Shown: piece by piece, positions 28,593-37,448 of the stretch
Layout of the letters: every line of letters begins with the position of its first letter
How positions within the stretch are numbered: position 1 is the first letter of the stretch
Virus record (IMG/VR): IMGVR_UViG_3300035670_000030
Span: 79,731-143,730 of that record
Reading direction: 5' to 3' (one strand)
Length of the DNA: 64,000 nucleotides
From: a virus
The notes under the pieces: model-generated
What the model was told of the DNA's origin: nothing
Databases searched by the model: none
Seen by the model: the letters and a program-made list of their open reading frames with translations, nothing else
Program-made: the position numbers and the translations under genes

Positions 28593-29126
28593 TTAATTTA
28601 ATGTTCTTTGATATTCTTGAGTTATATAAATTGCAACACCTTCAGTATCATCTCCAACAACTTGATCAGGTATAGAATTATATTTAAGATACATTTTTAC
28701 AGATTTATCTAATTCCGCTTTGCAGTCTTGAGCAAGACCTCTAAAATTTTTAGAAATTTCATTTTTATTAATTTTAGTGATTGTACTGTCCCCTTCTCTT
28801 AAAGTTGTCCAATCATTACCAACAGTCATTGCACTAGATGCTGCGTTTCTGGCTTCATTTTTAAAATACTCACAATCAAATATCATTTTATAAATCGAAT
28901 ATTGATCAGAAGACGGCTCTGGTAATAAACCATAACCAGTAACGATTCCAGAAGAGTTTTGAAAACAAACCCCAGAAATATGCGTGCCTATTAAATTATT
29001 TAATTTTCCAGCATTTGAATTATCCAAAAACCATCCAGATAAACGACTTGGAGGATAAGATGCAGGATTTCCTAAATCATTATATACACTATCTATAAAT
29101 TGAGAAAAAGAATATGTACAGTTCAC
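28593..29126 (-). CDS. Putative head-tail adaptor (177 aa)
   Basis: 177 residues, first gene after the DNA-binding-like small gene downstream of the capsid gene. It contains helices with FKNEARNAASSAMTVGNDWTTLREGDSTITKINKNEISKNFRG in segments, similar to helical adaptor proteins that dock on the portal. A GTGTAA motif lies only 8 nt upstream of the start. If that motif marks transcription initiation, the mRNA leader would be extremely short. The adaptor role is inferred from gene order. Confidence 0.5.
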   Translation of the reverse strand: MNCTYSFSQFIDSVYNDLGNPASYPPSRLSGWFLDNSNAGKLNNLIGTHISGVCFQNSSGIVTGYGLLPEPSSDQYSIYKMIFDCEYFKNEARNAASSAMTVGNDWTTLREGDSTITKINKNEISKNFRGLAQDCKAELDKSVKMYLKYNSIPDQVVGDDTEGVAIYITQEYQRTLN

Positions 29127-29134
29127 ATACTATT

Positions 29135-29140
29135 TTACAC
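29135..29140 (-). promoter_or_regulatory. Candidate late-promoter motif GTGTAA
   Basis: GTGTAAAATAGT directly precedes the ATG at 29126, with an 8-nt gap. It is the closest motif-to-start spacing in the window, so either the leader is nearly absent or the motif serves another role. Confidence 0.35.
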
Positions 29141-29146
29141 AAAAAA

Positions 29147-29524
29147 TTAAGCACCTTCTCTTAAGATCTTTCGCGCTTTAGCGTCTAAATCATTAATTGA
29201 TTTAACTTGACCTTCTGCAACATTACTACCATATCTAGAATTCCATTTTATAAATTCCTGAACTAAACGGTCTGTAAGAACTTTTCTATCTGGAGTTGGA
29301 ACAAGACCAATTTTATATGCATGTGCTTGTAGATCCGTCATATTCATTTCAGCTAATTGTCCACGATATTGTTCAGAACTTGTTGCTGTGTATATTGAAA
29401 GAGTTTCGCCTAAAATTTCATCTAAAGAAGATGGCTGTTTAACAGTTTTTTCCTCTTTCCCGTGAATTTGTAACATATCTTTTTTTGATGGGCGACCTCT
29501 TTTCTTTTTAGTTTGAGTATTCAT
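29147..29524 (-). CDS. Small AT-hook plus SAP-like DNA-binding protein
   Basis: 125 residues. The N-terminus has an AT-hook-like KKKRGRPSKK (residues ~6-15). Residues ~72-105 (MTDLQAHAYKIGLVPTPDRKVLTDRLVQEF) match the helix-turn-helix pattern of SAP/HeH-type DNA-binding domains. Several phages encode an HeH/SAP-type protein near the capsid gene, where it may bind packaged or replicating DNA. The gene sits between the terminator of the capsid gene and the neck genes and has its own upstream TGTAATAATATTT motif. The DNA-binding role is a motif-based inference. Confidence 0.65.
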   Translation of the reverse strand: MNTQTKKKRGRPSKKDMLQIHGKEEKTVKQPSSLDEILGETLSIYTATSSEQYRGQLAEMNMTDLQAHAYKIGLVPTPDRKVLTDRLVQEFIKWNSRYGSNVAEGQVKSINDLDAKARKILREGA

Positions 29525-29570
29525 CTTAAATATTATTACATTTAATGTAAAAATAATCTAATTTTTTTAT

Positions 29571-29600
29571 AAAAAAAGGGCCACCCTTTCGGATGGCCCT
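29571..29600 (-). terminator. Rho-independent terminator after the capsid gene
   Basis: On the minus strand AGGGCCA pairs with TGGCCCT across a 10-base apex and is followed by seven T residues. It starts about 23 bp past the capsid stop codon. It matches in design and orientation the terminator after the tail tube gene. Confidence 0.9.
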
Positions 29601-29623
29601 AATTTTTTAAACTATTTGTTTAA

Positions 29624-30748
29624 TTATACAATTAAACCAACAGCTGCGCGAGCGTCAACAGCTACGCGACCTTCTTCTACGAAGCTGTAGAAGCCAACTT
29701 TTTGGCTACGAGCCAAGAATTGGTCGTCAGGAAGAACTCTGACTTGGCCACGGCTTTCGCTTTGGATTGCGACTGGGCGCAAGAAAGCGTTACGTGTAGC
29801 ATCAACACCGATGATTAATTCATCAGTTGCGCTTGTGAATGTTGTTCCACCAGCTTGTCCGTATGTATTGAATTGTGTCGAACCAGCAAAGGTGTCGAAC
29901 AAGTCATTGTATTTACGGCCTTCGCCAAGTTCAAGCAATTCATGAATTGTTACTCCGAAGATTTCATTAGTACCAGCAGCACGATAGATTTCTTCACGAA
30001 CACTGTCAGGAAGAGGTACTGCAGTAGCACCACTTGTAGCAACAGCGCCAGAGCGTGTGTTCATTGGTTGATAAGCAAATGCACGGATTTGTTCTTTGAC
30101 TTCTGGGCTTACGAAGATGTCGGTTAAGCCACGGCTCTGAAGAGCTTGTGGTGTACCGCCAGTGTAAGCAGCGTTGAGTCTACGAACTAAAGTCCAGAGC
30201 TTGTTCATGTCGTCAAGTTGGAAAGTTCCAGCAGTACCAACACGGAAAACGTGTTTAGTGCTATTTGTGGAAGCTTCAGCTAAGAGTTTAAGGATAACAG
30301 CCCAAGCATTACGTTCTTGTTTTACAAGAATTTCATTGGCCATACGTTCCAAACCAGCAGCAACAACGTCGAGACGAGCCCTACGTACATAGCGTTTGTC
30401 CATGGAAATCGCACTATCAAGACGATAGGTATTGATTTTCATTTCTTGCATACCTTGTACGAAATTGGTTGGCAATCCGCCACCAACAGTTTGGCTCCAT
30501 ACGCTGATGTGCCCCTCATTAAGACCGTAGTAAAGATCAAGCGGAATCGAAGGAGAATCATCTTCATCAAATTCTACGTCTCTGTAAATCATAGGAGCAG
30601 TACCAGCTTGTAAGAGAACTTGCTGAACAACTTCACTGATGAAAGCTGCGAAAGCTTCTTGAGCTTCCATTGCTACAGTTTTATTGTCCGAAGCAAGAGC
30701 CTTGATAAGCTCGACTTGCTCTGGGTTTTTATCAAATTGAATTTTCAT
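29624..30748 (-). CDS. Major capsid protein (HK97-like fold)
   Basis: 374 residues. A helical N-terminal arm is followed by an E-loop-like and P-domain region (SAISMDKRYVRRARLDVVAAGLERMANEILVKQERNAWAVILKLL in parts) and a C-terminal beta region with GQVRVLPDDQFLARSQKVGFYSFVEEGRVAVDARA. This matches capsid proteins that use an HK97 fold. Base composition is visibly richer in G+C than most neighbours, consistent with codon selection for very high expression. It follows the decoration and protease-scaffold genes and is closed by a strong terminator. Confidence 0.9.
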   Translation of the reverse strand: MKIQFDKNPEQVELIKALASDNKTVAMEAQEAFAAFISEVVQQVLLQAGTAPMIYRDVEFDEDDSPSIPLDLYYGLNEGHISVWSQTVGGGLPTNFVQGMQEMKINTYRLDSAISMDKRYVRRARLDVVAAGLERMANEILVKQERNAWAVILKLLAEASTNSTKHVFRVGTAGTFQLDDMNKLWTLVRRLNAAYTGGTPQALQSRGLTDIFVSPEVKEQIRAFAYQPMNTRSGAVATSGATAVPLPDSVREEIYRAAGTNEIFGVTIHELLELGEGRKYNDLFDTFAGSTQFNTYGQAGGTTFTSATDELIIGVDATRNAFLRPVAIQSESRGQVRVLPDDQFLARSQKVGFYSFVEEGRVAVDARAAVGLIV

Positions 30749-30772
30749 ATTTTTCTTTCTTTATTTATTTTA

Positions 30773-31309
30773 TTAGAGTTCTACCTTTAAGAGGGCATAT
30801 CCTTCGTCATTTTTAGGACCGAGGAATTTGCCAACTGTTGCGCTAGCATAAGGTACAACTTTAAGATCTCCGTTACCAGCGTCGGAAACAGCTGCGCCGC
30901 TACCAACTCCTGGGGTTCCAACGATACCGCTAACAAGAACAAGCCCTTTTGTAAGAATTGGGCATGCTTGACCACTGATGATGACATCCATCTCAGCTGC
31001 CTTGCGTGGGTTGTAAATTAATTGTTCGCCGTTCTCATCTACTTTACGAACATCTTTAAGCAATAATCCAACGATTTGGCCTTTAGCGGCACCAGAAGGA
31101 GCGGCGCTAACAGTCCAAGGAACATTGAATTGTGCGGAAAGAGTGTTTCCGTATTGAGAAAGGTTGTCTAAACTAAGATTAGATTTGAGATCAACACCGT
31201 TTCCGTCTGCGACAACAACAGTTCCCTTATTTAAGGATTCTGCGTTAACAGCAAAAAGATTTACGACATCATGCTCATCATAATCTCTGAATGGTTTTAA
31301 ATTTGCCAT
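30773..31309 (-). CDS. Capsid decoration/head stabilisation protein
   Basis: 178 residues. It starts MANLKPFRDYDEHDVVNLFA and continues with the small beta domain KGTVVVADGNGVDL, typical of trimeric decoration proteins that sit at capsid local three-fold axes. It is located between the protease-scaffold gene and the capsid gene, the standard order. Codon use is GC-richer, like the capsid gene. Both this gene and the capsid gene are preceded by the same purine-rich leader type (AAATAAATAGAAAGAAAA). Confidence 0.75.
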   Translation of the reverse strand: MANLKPFRDYDEHDVVNLFAVNAESLNKGTVVVADGNGVDLKSNLSLDNLSQYGNTLSAQFNVPWTVSAAPSGAAKGQIVGLLLKDVRKVDENGEQLIYNPRKAAEMDVIISGQACPILTKGLVLVSGIVGTPGVGSGAAVSDAGNGDLKVVPYASATVGKFLGPKNDEGYALLKVEL

Positions 31310-31328
31310 AATTTTATTTTCTTTCTAT

Positions 31329-33203
31329 TTATTTAATTTTTACGCTGTTTTTATTGAAAGCAGCACTGATTTTTTCAACCAATGATACCTCTTGAGGAGA
31401 GGAAGCGTTCGGAAGGACTTCTTCCTTTACCTCTGCACTCGAAATTACTTCTTCTACAGTTTTTTCTTCGCTAGCTACGACTTCAGAAGGTTCAGAAGCT
31501 TTTTCTTCTTTCATTTCTTCTTTTTTCATTTCAGCTTCTTTCTTCATCATTTCAGCTTTAGCCATTTTTTTCTTAGCTGCGGCAAATGTAGAAAACTTTT
31601 TATACCATTTTTCGAATTGTTCATCATTCTCGATGGCATTTAAATCTTCTGCGATGATACTACGATCTTCATCAGTAAGATCAAATTCTTCATCAAGCAA
31701 GGCCATACGGCGTTGGAAATTGGCTTCAATTTCTTTGGCTTTAAGATCTTCTTGAATTTTCGTGAATTCTTCTTTTACTTTTTCACTATCGGCTTTGATT
31801 GATTCAAGGCTGGTTTTTAATTCAGCGATTTGATCTTCAGCAGCTTTAAGTGCGGTTTCTTTTTCTTCAACTTTTGATTGCCATTCTTTAGCTAGATCTG
31901 CGATACGGTTCGAAATAAAATCACGAACTTCACTTGCAGCAACTTCCTTAATGGAATCATCCGTAATATCATCAATATTTTTTAGTTGCATAATATTTTT
32001 TACATTTTTATTTTCTTCTTGGACACTTTTTTTATTCATTTTAATTTCAGAAGATTCTACCTCACTATATTTTTTATAATTTGATGAAGAGCATTGTGGA
32101 CAAATTTCAGCATACATACCTTTATAACCACAACCAGTACAAACATATTGATTATCTTTCATTTCGTCAGATTTTTTTTCATATTTGTCTGCATCTTCGT
32201 TCTCAACAATAGATAAAGTTTCTTCGGCGGCTGTTGACTCTTGATTTTCTTTTGGTTTATCATAAGAAATAACAACACCACTAACTTCAGCAGCTGGGGT
32301 ATTAGTAAAACCAATTCCTAGTGGAAGAACATTTCCCTGAAGATTTAAAAGAACTAATTCTCCATCTTCTGTAAACCCATTGCCTCCAAAAACTTTAAGA
32401 CGATCTTTTAATTCTATAATTTCTTCTTCTTTTTCTATAATAGTTGCTTCAGCTAAATTTTTGCTTCCTTTCGCAACATTAAATTCATTAAACCCAAGTT
32501 CCCAACTTGCACTAACTGACAAGTATCTATCAGAAGACGGATCACTGCTAGTAACCAATTCAGCTGCAAATTCTGGATTTACAATTTTCCATACGTAACC
32601 AGAAAGAACAACATTAAATGGGCCTTTCATTCCCTTTACTTCTTCTAAAGTCAAAGGTTTACTACTACCAAACTCACTAAATCCATAACCAGTACAAACA
32701 CCAACAACCACTTTACGATTATGTTCAATATTAAATGGTTTATTAATAAAATTCTCAACCATTGCTAAAGCAACATCTGTGCTGATTATATGTCCATTTT
32801 TATTTCCACGATTAACAACGAAAGCATCAAAAGCAACTCCCATTAAATCACGATTAACATCAAGATCAACATTTTGTGGAAGATATTGTTTTAACTGGTC
32901 AATTGAAGCTACTGCTAAATATTTATCATCATCAAAAGGAACCATCGCTTGAACGATAATTCCATCAAATTTAATTGAGTATTTAAAATCTTTCATTGTA
33001 TCCATTTGTAAATTTACACTTTCTTCTTTTAATAGGGCAACATTTTTGAGTTTACTACCTACAATAATTTTATCTTGATTTGTTTTTGTTAATTCTAACG
33101 CGCACAATGATATTGGACGGGTAAATGAAATTGATAAATCTGATAAATCAAATCCTGTTTTTGGATCGATATTATTAATAACAGCTTCTTCGTATGTAGG
33201 CAT
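31329..33203 (-). CDS. Capsid maturation protease fused to scaffold, with internal zinc ribbon
   Basis: 624 residues. The N-terminal ~330 residues look like a phage prohead serine protease: a candidate catalytic His in FNIEHNRKVVVG (near residue 159) and Ser in LSVSASWEL (near 230). A zinc-ribbon CTGCGY...CPQC follows near residues 352-372. The remaining ~230 residues are a Lys/Glu/Ala-rich coiled coil (AEDQIAELKTSLESIKAD, MKKEAEMKKEEMKEEK), typical of a scaffold or core protein. Protease and scaffold in one chain is known in other phages; a zinc ribbon as the hinge is unusual. It lies directly upstream of the decoration and capsid genes. A GTGTAA motif lies 18 nt before the start. Confidence 0.82.
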   Translation of the reverse strand: MPTYEEAVINNIDPKTGFDLSDLSISFTRPISLCALELTKTNQDKIIVGSKLKNVALLKEESVNLQMDTMKDFKYSIKFDGIIVQAMVPFDDDKYLAVASIDQLKQYLPQNVDLDVNRDLMGVAFDAFVVNRGNKNGHIISTDVALAMVENFINKPFNIEHNRKVVVGVCTGYGFSEFGSSKPLTLEEVKGMKGPFNVVLSGYVWKIVNPEFAAELVTSSDPSSDRYLSVSASWELGFNEFNVAKGSKNLAEATIIEKEEEIIELKDRLKVFGGNGFTEDGELVLLNLQGNVLPLGIGFTNTPAAEVSGVVISYDKPKENQESTAAEETLSIVENEDADKYEKKSDEMKDNQYVCTGCGYKGMYAEICPQCSSSNYKKYSEVESSEIKMNKKSVQEENKNVKNIMQLKNIDDITDDSIKEVAASEVRDFISNRIADLAKEWQSKVEEKETALKAAEDQIAELKTSLESIKADSEKVKEEFTKIQEDLKAKEIEANFQRRMALLDEEFDLTDEDRSIIAEDLNAIENDEQFEKWYKKFSTFAAAKKKMAKAEMMKKEAEMKKEEMKEEKASEPSEVVASEEKTVEEVISSAEVKEEVLPNASSPQEVSLVEKISAAFNKNSVKIK

Positions 33204-33221
33204 TTTATTATTATAGATTAC

Positions 33222-33227
33222 TTACAC
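33222..33227 (-). promoter_or_regulatory. Candidate late-promoter motif GTGTAA
   Basis: AAGTGTAAGTAATC lies 18 nt upstream of the protease-scaffold gene, in the gap after the endolysin gene. It would head the capsid block. Confidence 0.45.
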
Positions 33228-33246
33228 TTATTTTTATAATTTATTA

Positions 33247-33945
33247 TTATAATCTTGCAAATTGCCAATGTTGATAATCCATATTTCTATAACGACCTAA
33301 ACTAATCCCGCCCTCTTCTTCGACAAATTTCCAATAGTTATTATAATCTGGATGGGCCATTTTTGCACGATCTTTTCCCCATTTTAATTGATTTCGATCA
33401 GGATCGATATCTACAGCACATCCCCAGGAATGAGTGCTAAAAGCATTGCCGCCACGCATTTTTCTAACATTCAAAATACCACCAAATAAATTTAAACCGA
33501 GCCTATCAATTTCTTTTTCTCCATATGTTTTTAATACTTTTTCAAAAACATTATAAAAACTTTTTGCGCATTTTTCATGACATGTAAATTTTTTAATAGT
33601 TATATTTTTAGCCCAAGCAAGTTTCATGGGATATGGTATTTCTAAACTAGTTTGATTTTCTCCAACTGGGCCATAAAAATTAACCATACTATTATAGTCT
33701 TGTTTTGGCCAGCGTTGAGAAATCGGTGTATTTTCACTAACAGTAGTAATAAATTTCCAAGTTTTTGGACCAACAATTCCATCAGGTTTAAGACCATTTT
33801 TAGTTTGAAATTTTAAAGTTTCTCTTTCTGTCATTGGGCCGAATGCTCCATCAACATATGGTATTTTATAACCAGCGCTTTGTAAAAACAACTGCCATTG
33901 TTTTACATCTTGTCCAAAATCACCTTTTTTTAAAACTTTATTCAT
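33247..33945 (-). CDS. Endolysin: peptidoglycan-binding domain plus M15 peptidase
   Basis: 232 residues. Residues ~5-65 form a PG_binding_1 domain (LKKGDFGQDVKQWQLFL, then VDGAFGPMTERETLKFQ and GIVGPKTW). Residues ~115-232 are an M15-type D-Ala-D-Ala/L-Ala-D-Glu peptidase: zinc ligands H172 and D179 in HSWGCAVDID and H226 in YQHWQF. It cleaves peptidoglycan peptide cross-links at the end of infection. There is no signal peptide, so it depends on a holin, and the adjacent membrane-protein gene (8-bp overlap) is a good candidate. Part of a four-gene lysis cassette. Confidence 0.92.
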   Translation of the reverse strand: MNKVLKKGDFGQDVKQWQLFLQSAGYKIPYVDGAFGPMTERETLKFQTKNGLKPDGIVGPKTWKFITTVSENTPISQRWPKQDYNSMVNFYGPVGENQTSLEIPYPMKLAWAKNITIKKFTCHEKCAKSFYNVFEKVLKTYGEKEIDRLGLNLFGGILNVRKMRGGNAFSTHSWGCAVDIDPDRNQLKWGKDRAKMAHPDYNNYWKFVEEEGGISLGRYRNMDYQHWQFARL

Positions 33946-34408
33946 ATTTCATTACCCATTCAAGTGGGGCATAAGATGGATCATTTTTATATTTTTCAGC
34001 ATATACAATCGTTTCTTCATATATAATATTTTCTTCTCTTTGTTCTGATGTTAAAGTAGAATTTAAATTTGTATTAGAAGAGCTACCATATTTAAGATCA
34101 ATAGCCGCTTGTACACCAATATAAGAGGCAACAATAATTGCTACAATTTCAATTGTCTTTGTAAAAATAGTAACATAACCAGAAATCAATTCATTTTTAC
34201 TTGGTAATAAAAATAATATTGCTACTGACAATAAATAAAAAAATAGCAAACCAATAAAAGAAGAAAATGCTAGAAAAAATTTTTTTGATTTAAAGTGGTT
34301 TTCTTTTCTTAATGAATTTTGTAGCTCAATTGGCGTTCCAGGTGGTACGCGATTAGAACTTAAAAAAGAAGCGGCACTGCTTACAATATTTTTTAAATTA
34401 GTCCACAT
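33938..34408 (-). CDS. Holin candidate (two transmembrane segments)
   Basis: 156 residues with two hydrophobic segments: FFLAFSSFIGLLFFYLLSVAILFLL near residues 47-71 and IEIVAIIVASYIGVQAAI near 85-105. A hydrophilic C-terminus of ~50 residues follows. It overlaps the endolysin gene start by 8 bp and follows the spanin-like gene with a 1-bp gap. The topology fits a class II-like holin that releases the endolysin. Family-specific motifs are lacking, so the role is inferred from topology and cassette context. Confidence 0.65.
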   Translation of the reverse strand: MWTNLKNIVSSAASFLSSNRVPPGTPIELQNSLRKENHFKSKKFFLAFSSFIGLLFFYLLSVAILFLLPSKNELISGYVTIFTKTIEIVAIIVASYIGVQAAIDLKYGSSSNTNLNSTLTSEQREENIIYEETIVYAEKYKNDPSYAPLEWVMKYE

Positions 34409-34409
34409 A

Positions 34410-34925
34410 TTATAAAAAGATCCAAACTAATGATGCAAATAATCCAGCCCCACCAATTGGAGCTAATAAATTATAAGGCGGTGGCACAAAACCCATAATT
34501 TGTAAACCTAGTAATACCCCACCAGCAGCTGCAATAATTGCAGCAATCCATTTTAAACGATGATAACGTTTAATTGCATTAGTATATTTTTCAAGCCATT
34601 TTTGAGCTTCTGCTTGTTGTACTATACCCCACTCTTTTAGAGTCTCAATATCTTTTTTAAGTTTATCTATTTGAGTGAAACTGTCTTTCAAATTCATGTT
34701 TGCTTTGCTCAAATTATCTTTAAGTTTCACATTTTCAGATTTAGCAATTTTTAATTCTGATTGTAACTCTTTAACAATTTGTTTTGCATCTTGTATTGGG
34801 GCTTTTGGTGTTACAACTACAGCTGGCGTTGTATCTACTTTTGATTTTGATTTAAACCAGTTAAATTGACTATACCCAGTATTTATAAAAATTAATAATA
34901 AAATAAATGGAATAAATTTTTTCAT
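34410..34925 (-). CDS. Inner-membrane spanin candidate: signal anchor, coiled coil, C-terminal membrane segments
   Basis: 171 residues. The N-terminal hydrophobic segment (KKFIPFILLLIFINTGYS) is a signal peptide or anchor. A long heptad-like coiled coil follows (residues ~48-105, IVKELQSELKIAKSENVKLK...). Two hydrophobic segments lie near the C-terminus (IAAIIAAAGGVLLGLQIMGF and LLAPIGGAGLFASLVWIFL). The ATGA overlap with the upstream lipoprotein gene links the pair, as in i-spanin/o-spanin genes. The C-terminal membrane segments are atypical for an i-spanin, so a holin/antiholin role is an alternative. Confidence 0.5.
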   Translation of the reverse strand: MKKFIPFILLLIFINTGYSQFNWFKSKSKVDTTPAVVVTPKAPIQDAKQIVKELQSELKIAKSENVKLKDNLSKANMNLKDSFTQIDKLKKDIETLKEWGIVQQAEAQKWLEKYTNAIKRYHRLKWIAAIIAAAGGVLLGLQIMGFVPPPYNLLAPIGGAGLFASLVWIFL

Positions 34926-35197
34926 ATAATTGGTTCTTTAATTAATTTAGAATTAGATTCTTCTTCTATTTGTTCAAGAAGCCTCTCTAATCTATCTGCT
35001 AATGTTAAAGCTTTCTCAACTTTTTCTCCAACAATAGTATTTGATTCTCCAGCTTTATCTAATTCACTTTTTGTTTTTTCAAGTGACTGAATAACTTCTT
35101 CGGTATTTGCAATTGGTGGTCCAGATTTTTTATGCGCTGGATCTAAGCATACACATCCAGTAAAAAATAGAATAAATATTAACGATAAATACTTCAT
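34922..35197 (-). CDS. Outer-membrane spanin candidate (lipoprotein)
   Basis: 91 residues if started at the second Met, chosen because it gives a clean signal peptide: MKYLSLIFILFFTGC. LFFTGC is a lipobox with Cys15 as the lipidation site. The mature part is helical and charged (VEKALTLADRLERLLEQIEEE). It overlaps the following gene by four bases (ATGA). Lipoprotein plus coiled-coil membrane protein next to an endolysin is the classical spanin arrangement and implies an outer membrane, hence a Gram-negative host. A TGTGTACATATATAAT sequence upstream may be a promoter variant. Confidence 0.65.
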   Translation of the reverse strand: MKYLSLIFILFFTGCVCLDPAHKKSGPPIANTEEVIQSLEKTKSELDKAGESNTIVGEKVEKALTLADRLERLLEQIEEESNSKLIKEPII

Positions 35198-35230
35198 ATT
35201 ATATATGTACACACAAAATAAATTATAAAA

Positions 35231-37447
35231 TTAATTTATCCACAATTGAGAAGGATAAGATTTTGTTTTTATTGCGCCTTGGGCGCTTGCGCAACTATTA
35301 ACACAAAGTATTACATAATATGTATGTAAGCCCTGTCCAATTCCACATTGTGCAAACGTTAAGCCTGGAATAATTTGTCTTTCGCCTCCGCCAGCTAATA
35401 ATGCTTTATAATAAGGTTTGCCAATATTAGCTAAACTTCCACACCTACTTGGATCAGCTAAATAAGAACCTTCAATTGCTGCACCACATAAAGAAGTTGG
35501 GTAAATCATATAACTACTTGGTGTATAGTTACAGTCGAAATTCGCAGGCACAATGTCACTACTATTAAAAGATAAATCTGGAACTCCAATACAAACCGTC
35601 CCACCGCCGTCGTTTATTAAAGTAGCAGTCCCACCACATTCAGGACATATAGCTAAGGTAGATTGAGTTAATGTTGGTGAACTCCGACTAGGGCTACTAG
35701 TAACATTTGCGGATCTTACGCGTATATAATAAGTAGTGTTGGCAGATAACCCAGTTACAATTTCACTATTTGTATAGATAGCTTTATCATTATAGCCAAC
35801 TACAAAATTTGTAAAGCTAGAATTCGTAGCAATATCAAGACGATATTGATTCGCATTTGGGACAACATTCCAACTTAATGTAAATCCATTAGAAGTGACA
35901 TTAGAACTTGTTGGCTGATTAGGCATTGCAGTCGCAGTCACTCTACCAATATATTGTGAATTATTACTTATACCATCTTCATTCGCCGCACGAACTCTTA
36001 TCCAGTATGTTGTAAAAGCTGATAAATTATTTACAATTTGACTTGTTCCATTTACTGTAAGATTATTATAACCAATCACATAATTTGTAAAATTATTATC
36101 CGTAGCTACATCAAGACGATAATTTATTGCTGTTGGAACGCTATTCCAATTTGCCGTAAAACTTATATCATTTACATTAGTTGTTGTGGGTTGACTTGGG
36201 GCAGCTGGAATTGCAATACTTTTTCGACTAATCGCTATATCCATCCAATCTCTTAATGAATCTCTTTGTGACCAAGTGTTTCCATAATCATTAGATCCGT
36301 ATAATTCTGATACACCATTAGCGATTTGGTATTTTCCATCTCCATTCATAGCTATATTGTACCATTTTTTTGGAAAATCTAATATTGGACCTTTTGGAGC
36401 CCAAGAGTTTTGGAGACCATAATTATTTGAAACCCATATTCTTCCATTATCTGCTACATCAACAATACTTTGATATTTACCATCATTACTTACGGATACA
36501 TCATGCATAGCTGAATTTGGTGAAATTGATAAAATATTAAAAGAAATACCTGAATTATTAGAAATAACAACTCCTCCTTCGGTAAAGAAAGCGGATAAAG
36601 TTATGTATTTACCATCCGCGCTCATACCAACACTAGTATATGTGCCAGGTCCGATATTCGCGCCAGACCATGTTTCCCCATAATCTTTTGAAATATATAA
36701 TCCGGAAAATAACCCTTCAGAACCTGGGCCTCCAACATATGTATTTGTAACCTGAAATTTACCATCAGAAGAAACACAAAGATTTACTAAATTACCATTA
36801 TTTGGTACTGAAAATTTTGGATTCCATGTTTCTCCATAATCATTAGAAACATAAATATTATTAGGAAGAAGATCTTCATATGTAAAATTATTCCTAGATA
36901 CTATGGCTGTTTGGTATTTACCATTACTACTCATCGCTACACGATACCATGCTCTCGGAGTGCTTATTTTTTCAATAAAATTTTGACCAGAATTGTTAGA
37001 TACAAATATACCACCACTATTAACAACAGCCGTTTGATATTTAGCATCATGACTAATAGCTACCCCACGCCACCCTGATACTTCTCCAGTCGCTACCCAT
37101 GTCTGTCCATAATCTTTTGATAAATAAATTCTACTTTCAGCTTGTTTACTTGCTGCTATTTGGTATTTTCCATCATTCAATATATAATCATCATCTAATG
37201 GTCTCTCACCCCATGTGTAATTATAATTTGTATTAGAAACTATATTTGTACTTGAATTTGGCTCCCAATTAGCAATTACATTTCCACTTGTGTAAATAAC
37301 TTTAAAATTTGATAAAGTTTTGCCAAAAGGATTATCAAAAAATTGCCAAAAATCCCCCCCAGGGAAAGGCCAAAGTAAGGTATTCCCCAAATATAAGCGG
37401 CTAACAATTCCAGTACCTAGATAAAAATTATCAGCTTCTTGCAACAT
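35231..37447 (-). CDS. Fibre/adhesin with Asp-box propeller and two FN3 domains
   Basis: 738 residues. The N-terminus carries the attachment-type motif YLGNTLLWPF and a ~40-residue beta module (NPFGKTLSNFKVIYTSGNVIANW) shared with the 84-residue gene at 49453. Residues ~90-410 contain at least five Asp-box repeats (SKDYGQTW, SNDYGETW, SKDYGETW, SNDYGNTW), forming a sialidase-like beta propeller. Two fibronectin type III domains follow (~415-505 and ~505-595). The C-terminal ~140 residues contain ten or more cysteines, including CPECGG. It is probably a receptor-binding or glycan-binding fibre; catalytic residues of a sialidase were not identified. Confidence 0.78.
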   Translation of the reverse strand: MLQEADNFYLGTGIVSRLYLGNTLLWPFPGGDFWQFFDNPFGKTLSNFKVIYTSGNVIANWEPNSSTNIVSNTNYNYTWGERPLDDDYILNDGKYQIAASKQAESRIYLSKDYGQTWVATGEVSGWRGVAISHDAKYQTAVVNSGGIFVSNNSGQNFIEKISTPRAWYRVAMSSNGKYQTAIVSRNNFTYEDLLPNNIYVSNDYGETWNPKFSVPNNGNLVNLCVSSDGKFQVTNTYVGGPGSEGLFSGLYISKDYGETWSGANIGPGTYTSVGMSADGKYITLSAFFTEGGVVISNNSGISFNILSISPNSAMHDVSVSNDGKYQSIVDVADNGRIWVSNNYGLQNSWAPKGPILDFPKKWYNIAMNGDGKYQIANGVSELYGSNDYGNTWSQRDSLRDWMDIAISRKSIAIPAAPSQPTTTNVNDISFTANWNSVPTAINYRLDVATDNNFTNYVIGYNNLTVNGTSQIVNNLSAFTTYWIRVRAANEDGISNNSQYIGRVTATAMPNQPTSSNVTSNGFTLSWNVVPNANQYRLDIATNSSFTNFVVGYNDKAIYTNSEIVTGLSANTTYYIRVRSANVTSSPSRSSPTLTQSTLAICPECGGTATLINDGGGTVCIGVPDLSFNSSDIVPANFDCNYTPSSYMIYPTSLCGAAIEGSYLADPSRCGSLANIGKPYYKALLAGGGERQIIPGLTFAQCGIGQGLHTYYVILCVNSCASAQGAIKTKSYPSQLWIN

Positions 37448-37448
37448 A

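Noticed and set aside
34410-35197. Rz/Rz1-type overlapping spanin genes
   Set aside because: The genes overlap by only four bases and the coiled-coil protein has extra C-terminal membrane segments; kept as spanin candidates, not assigned to that class.
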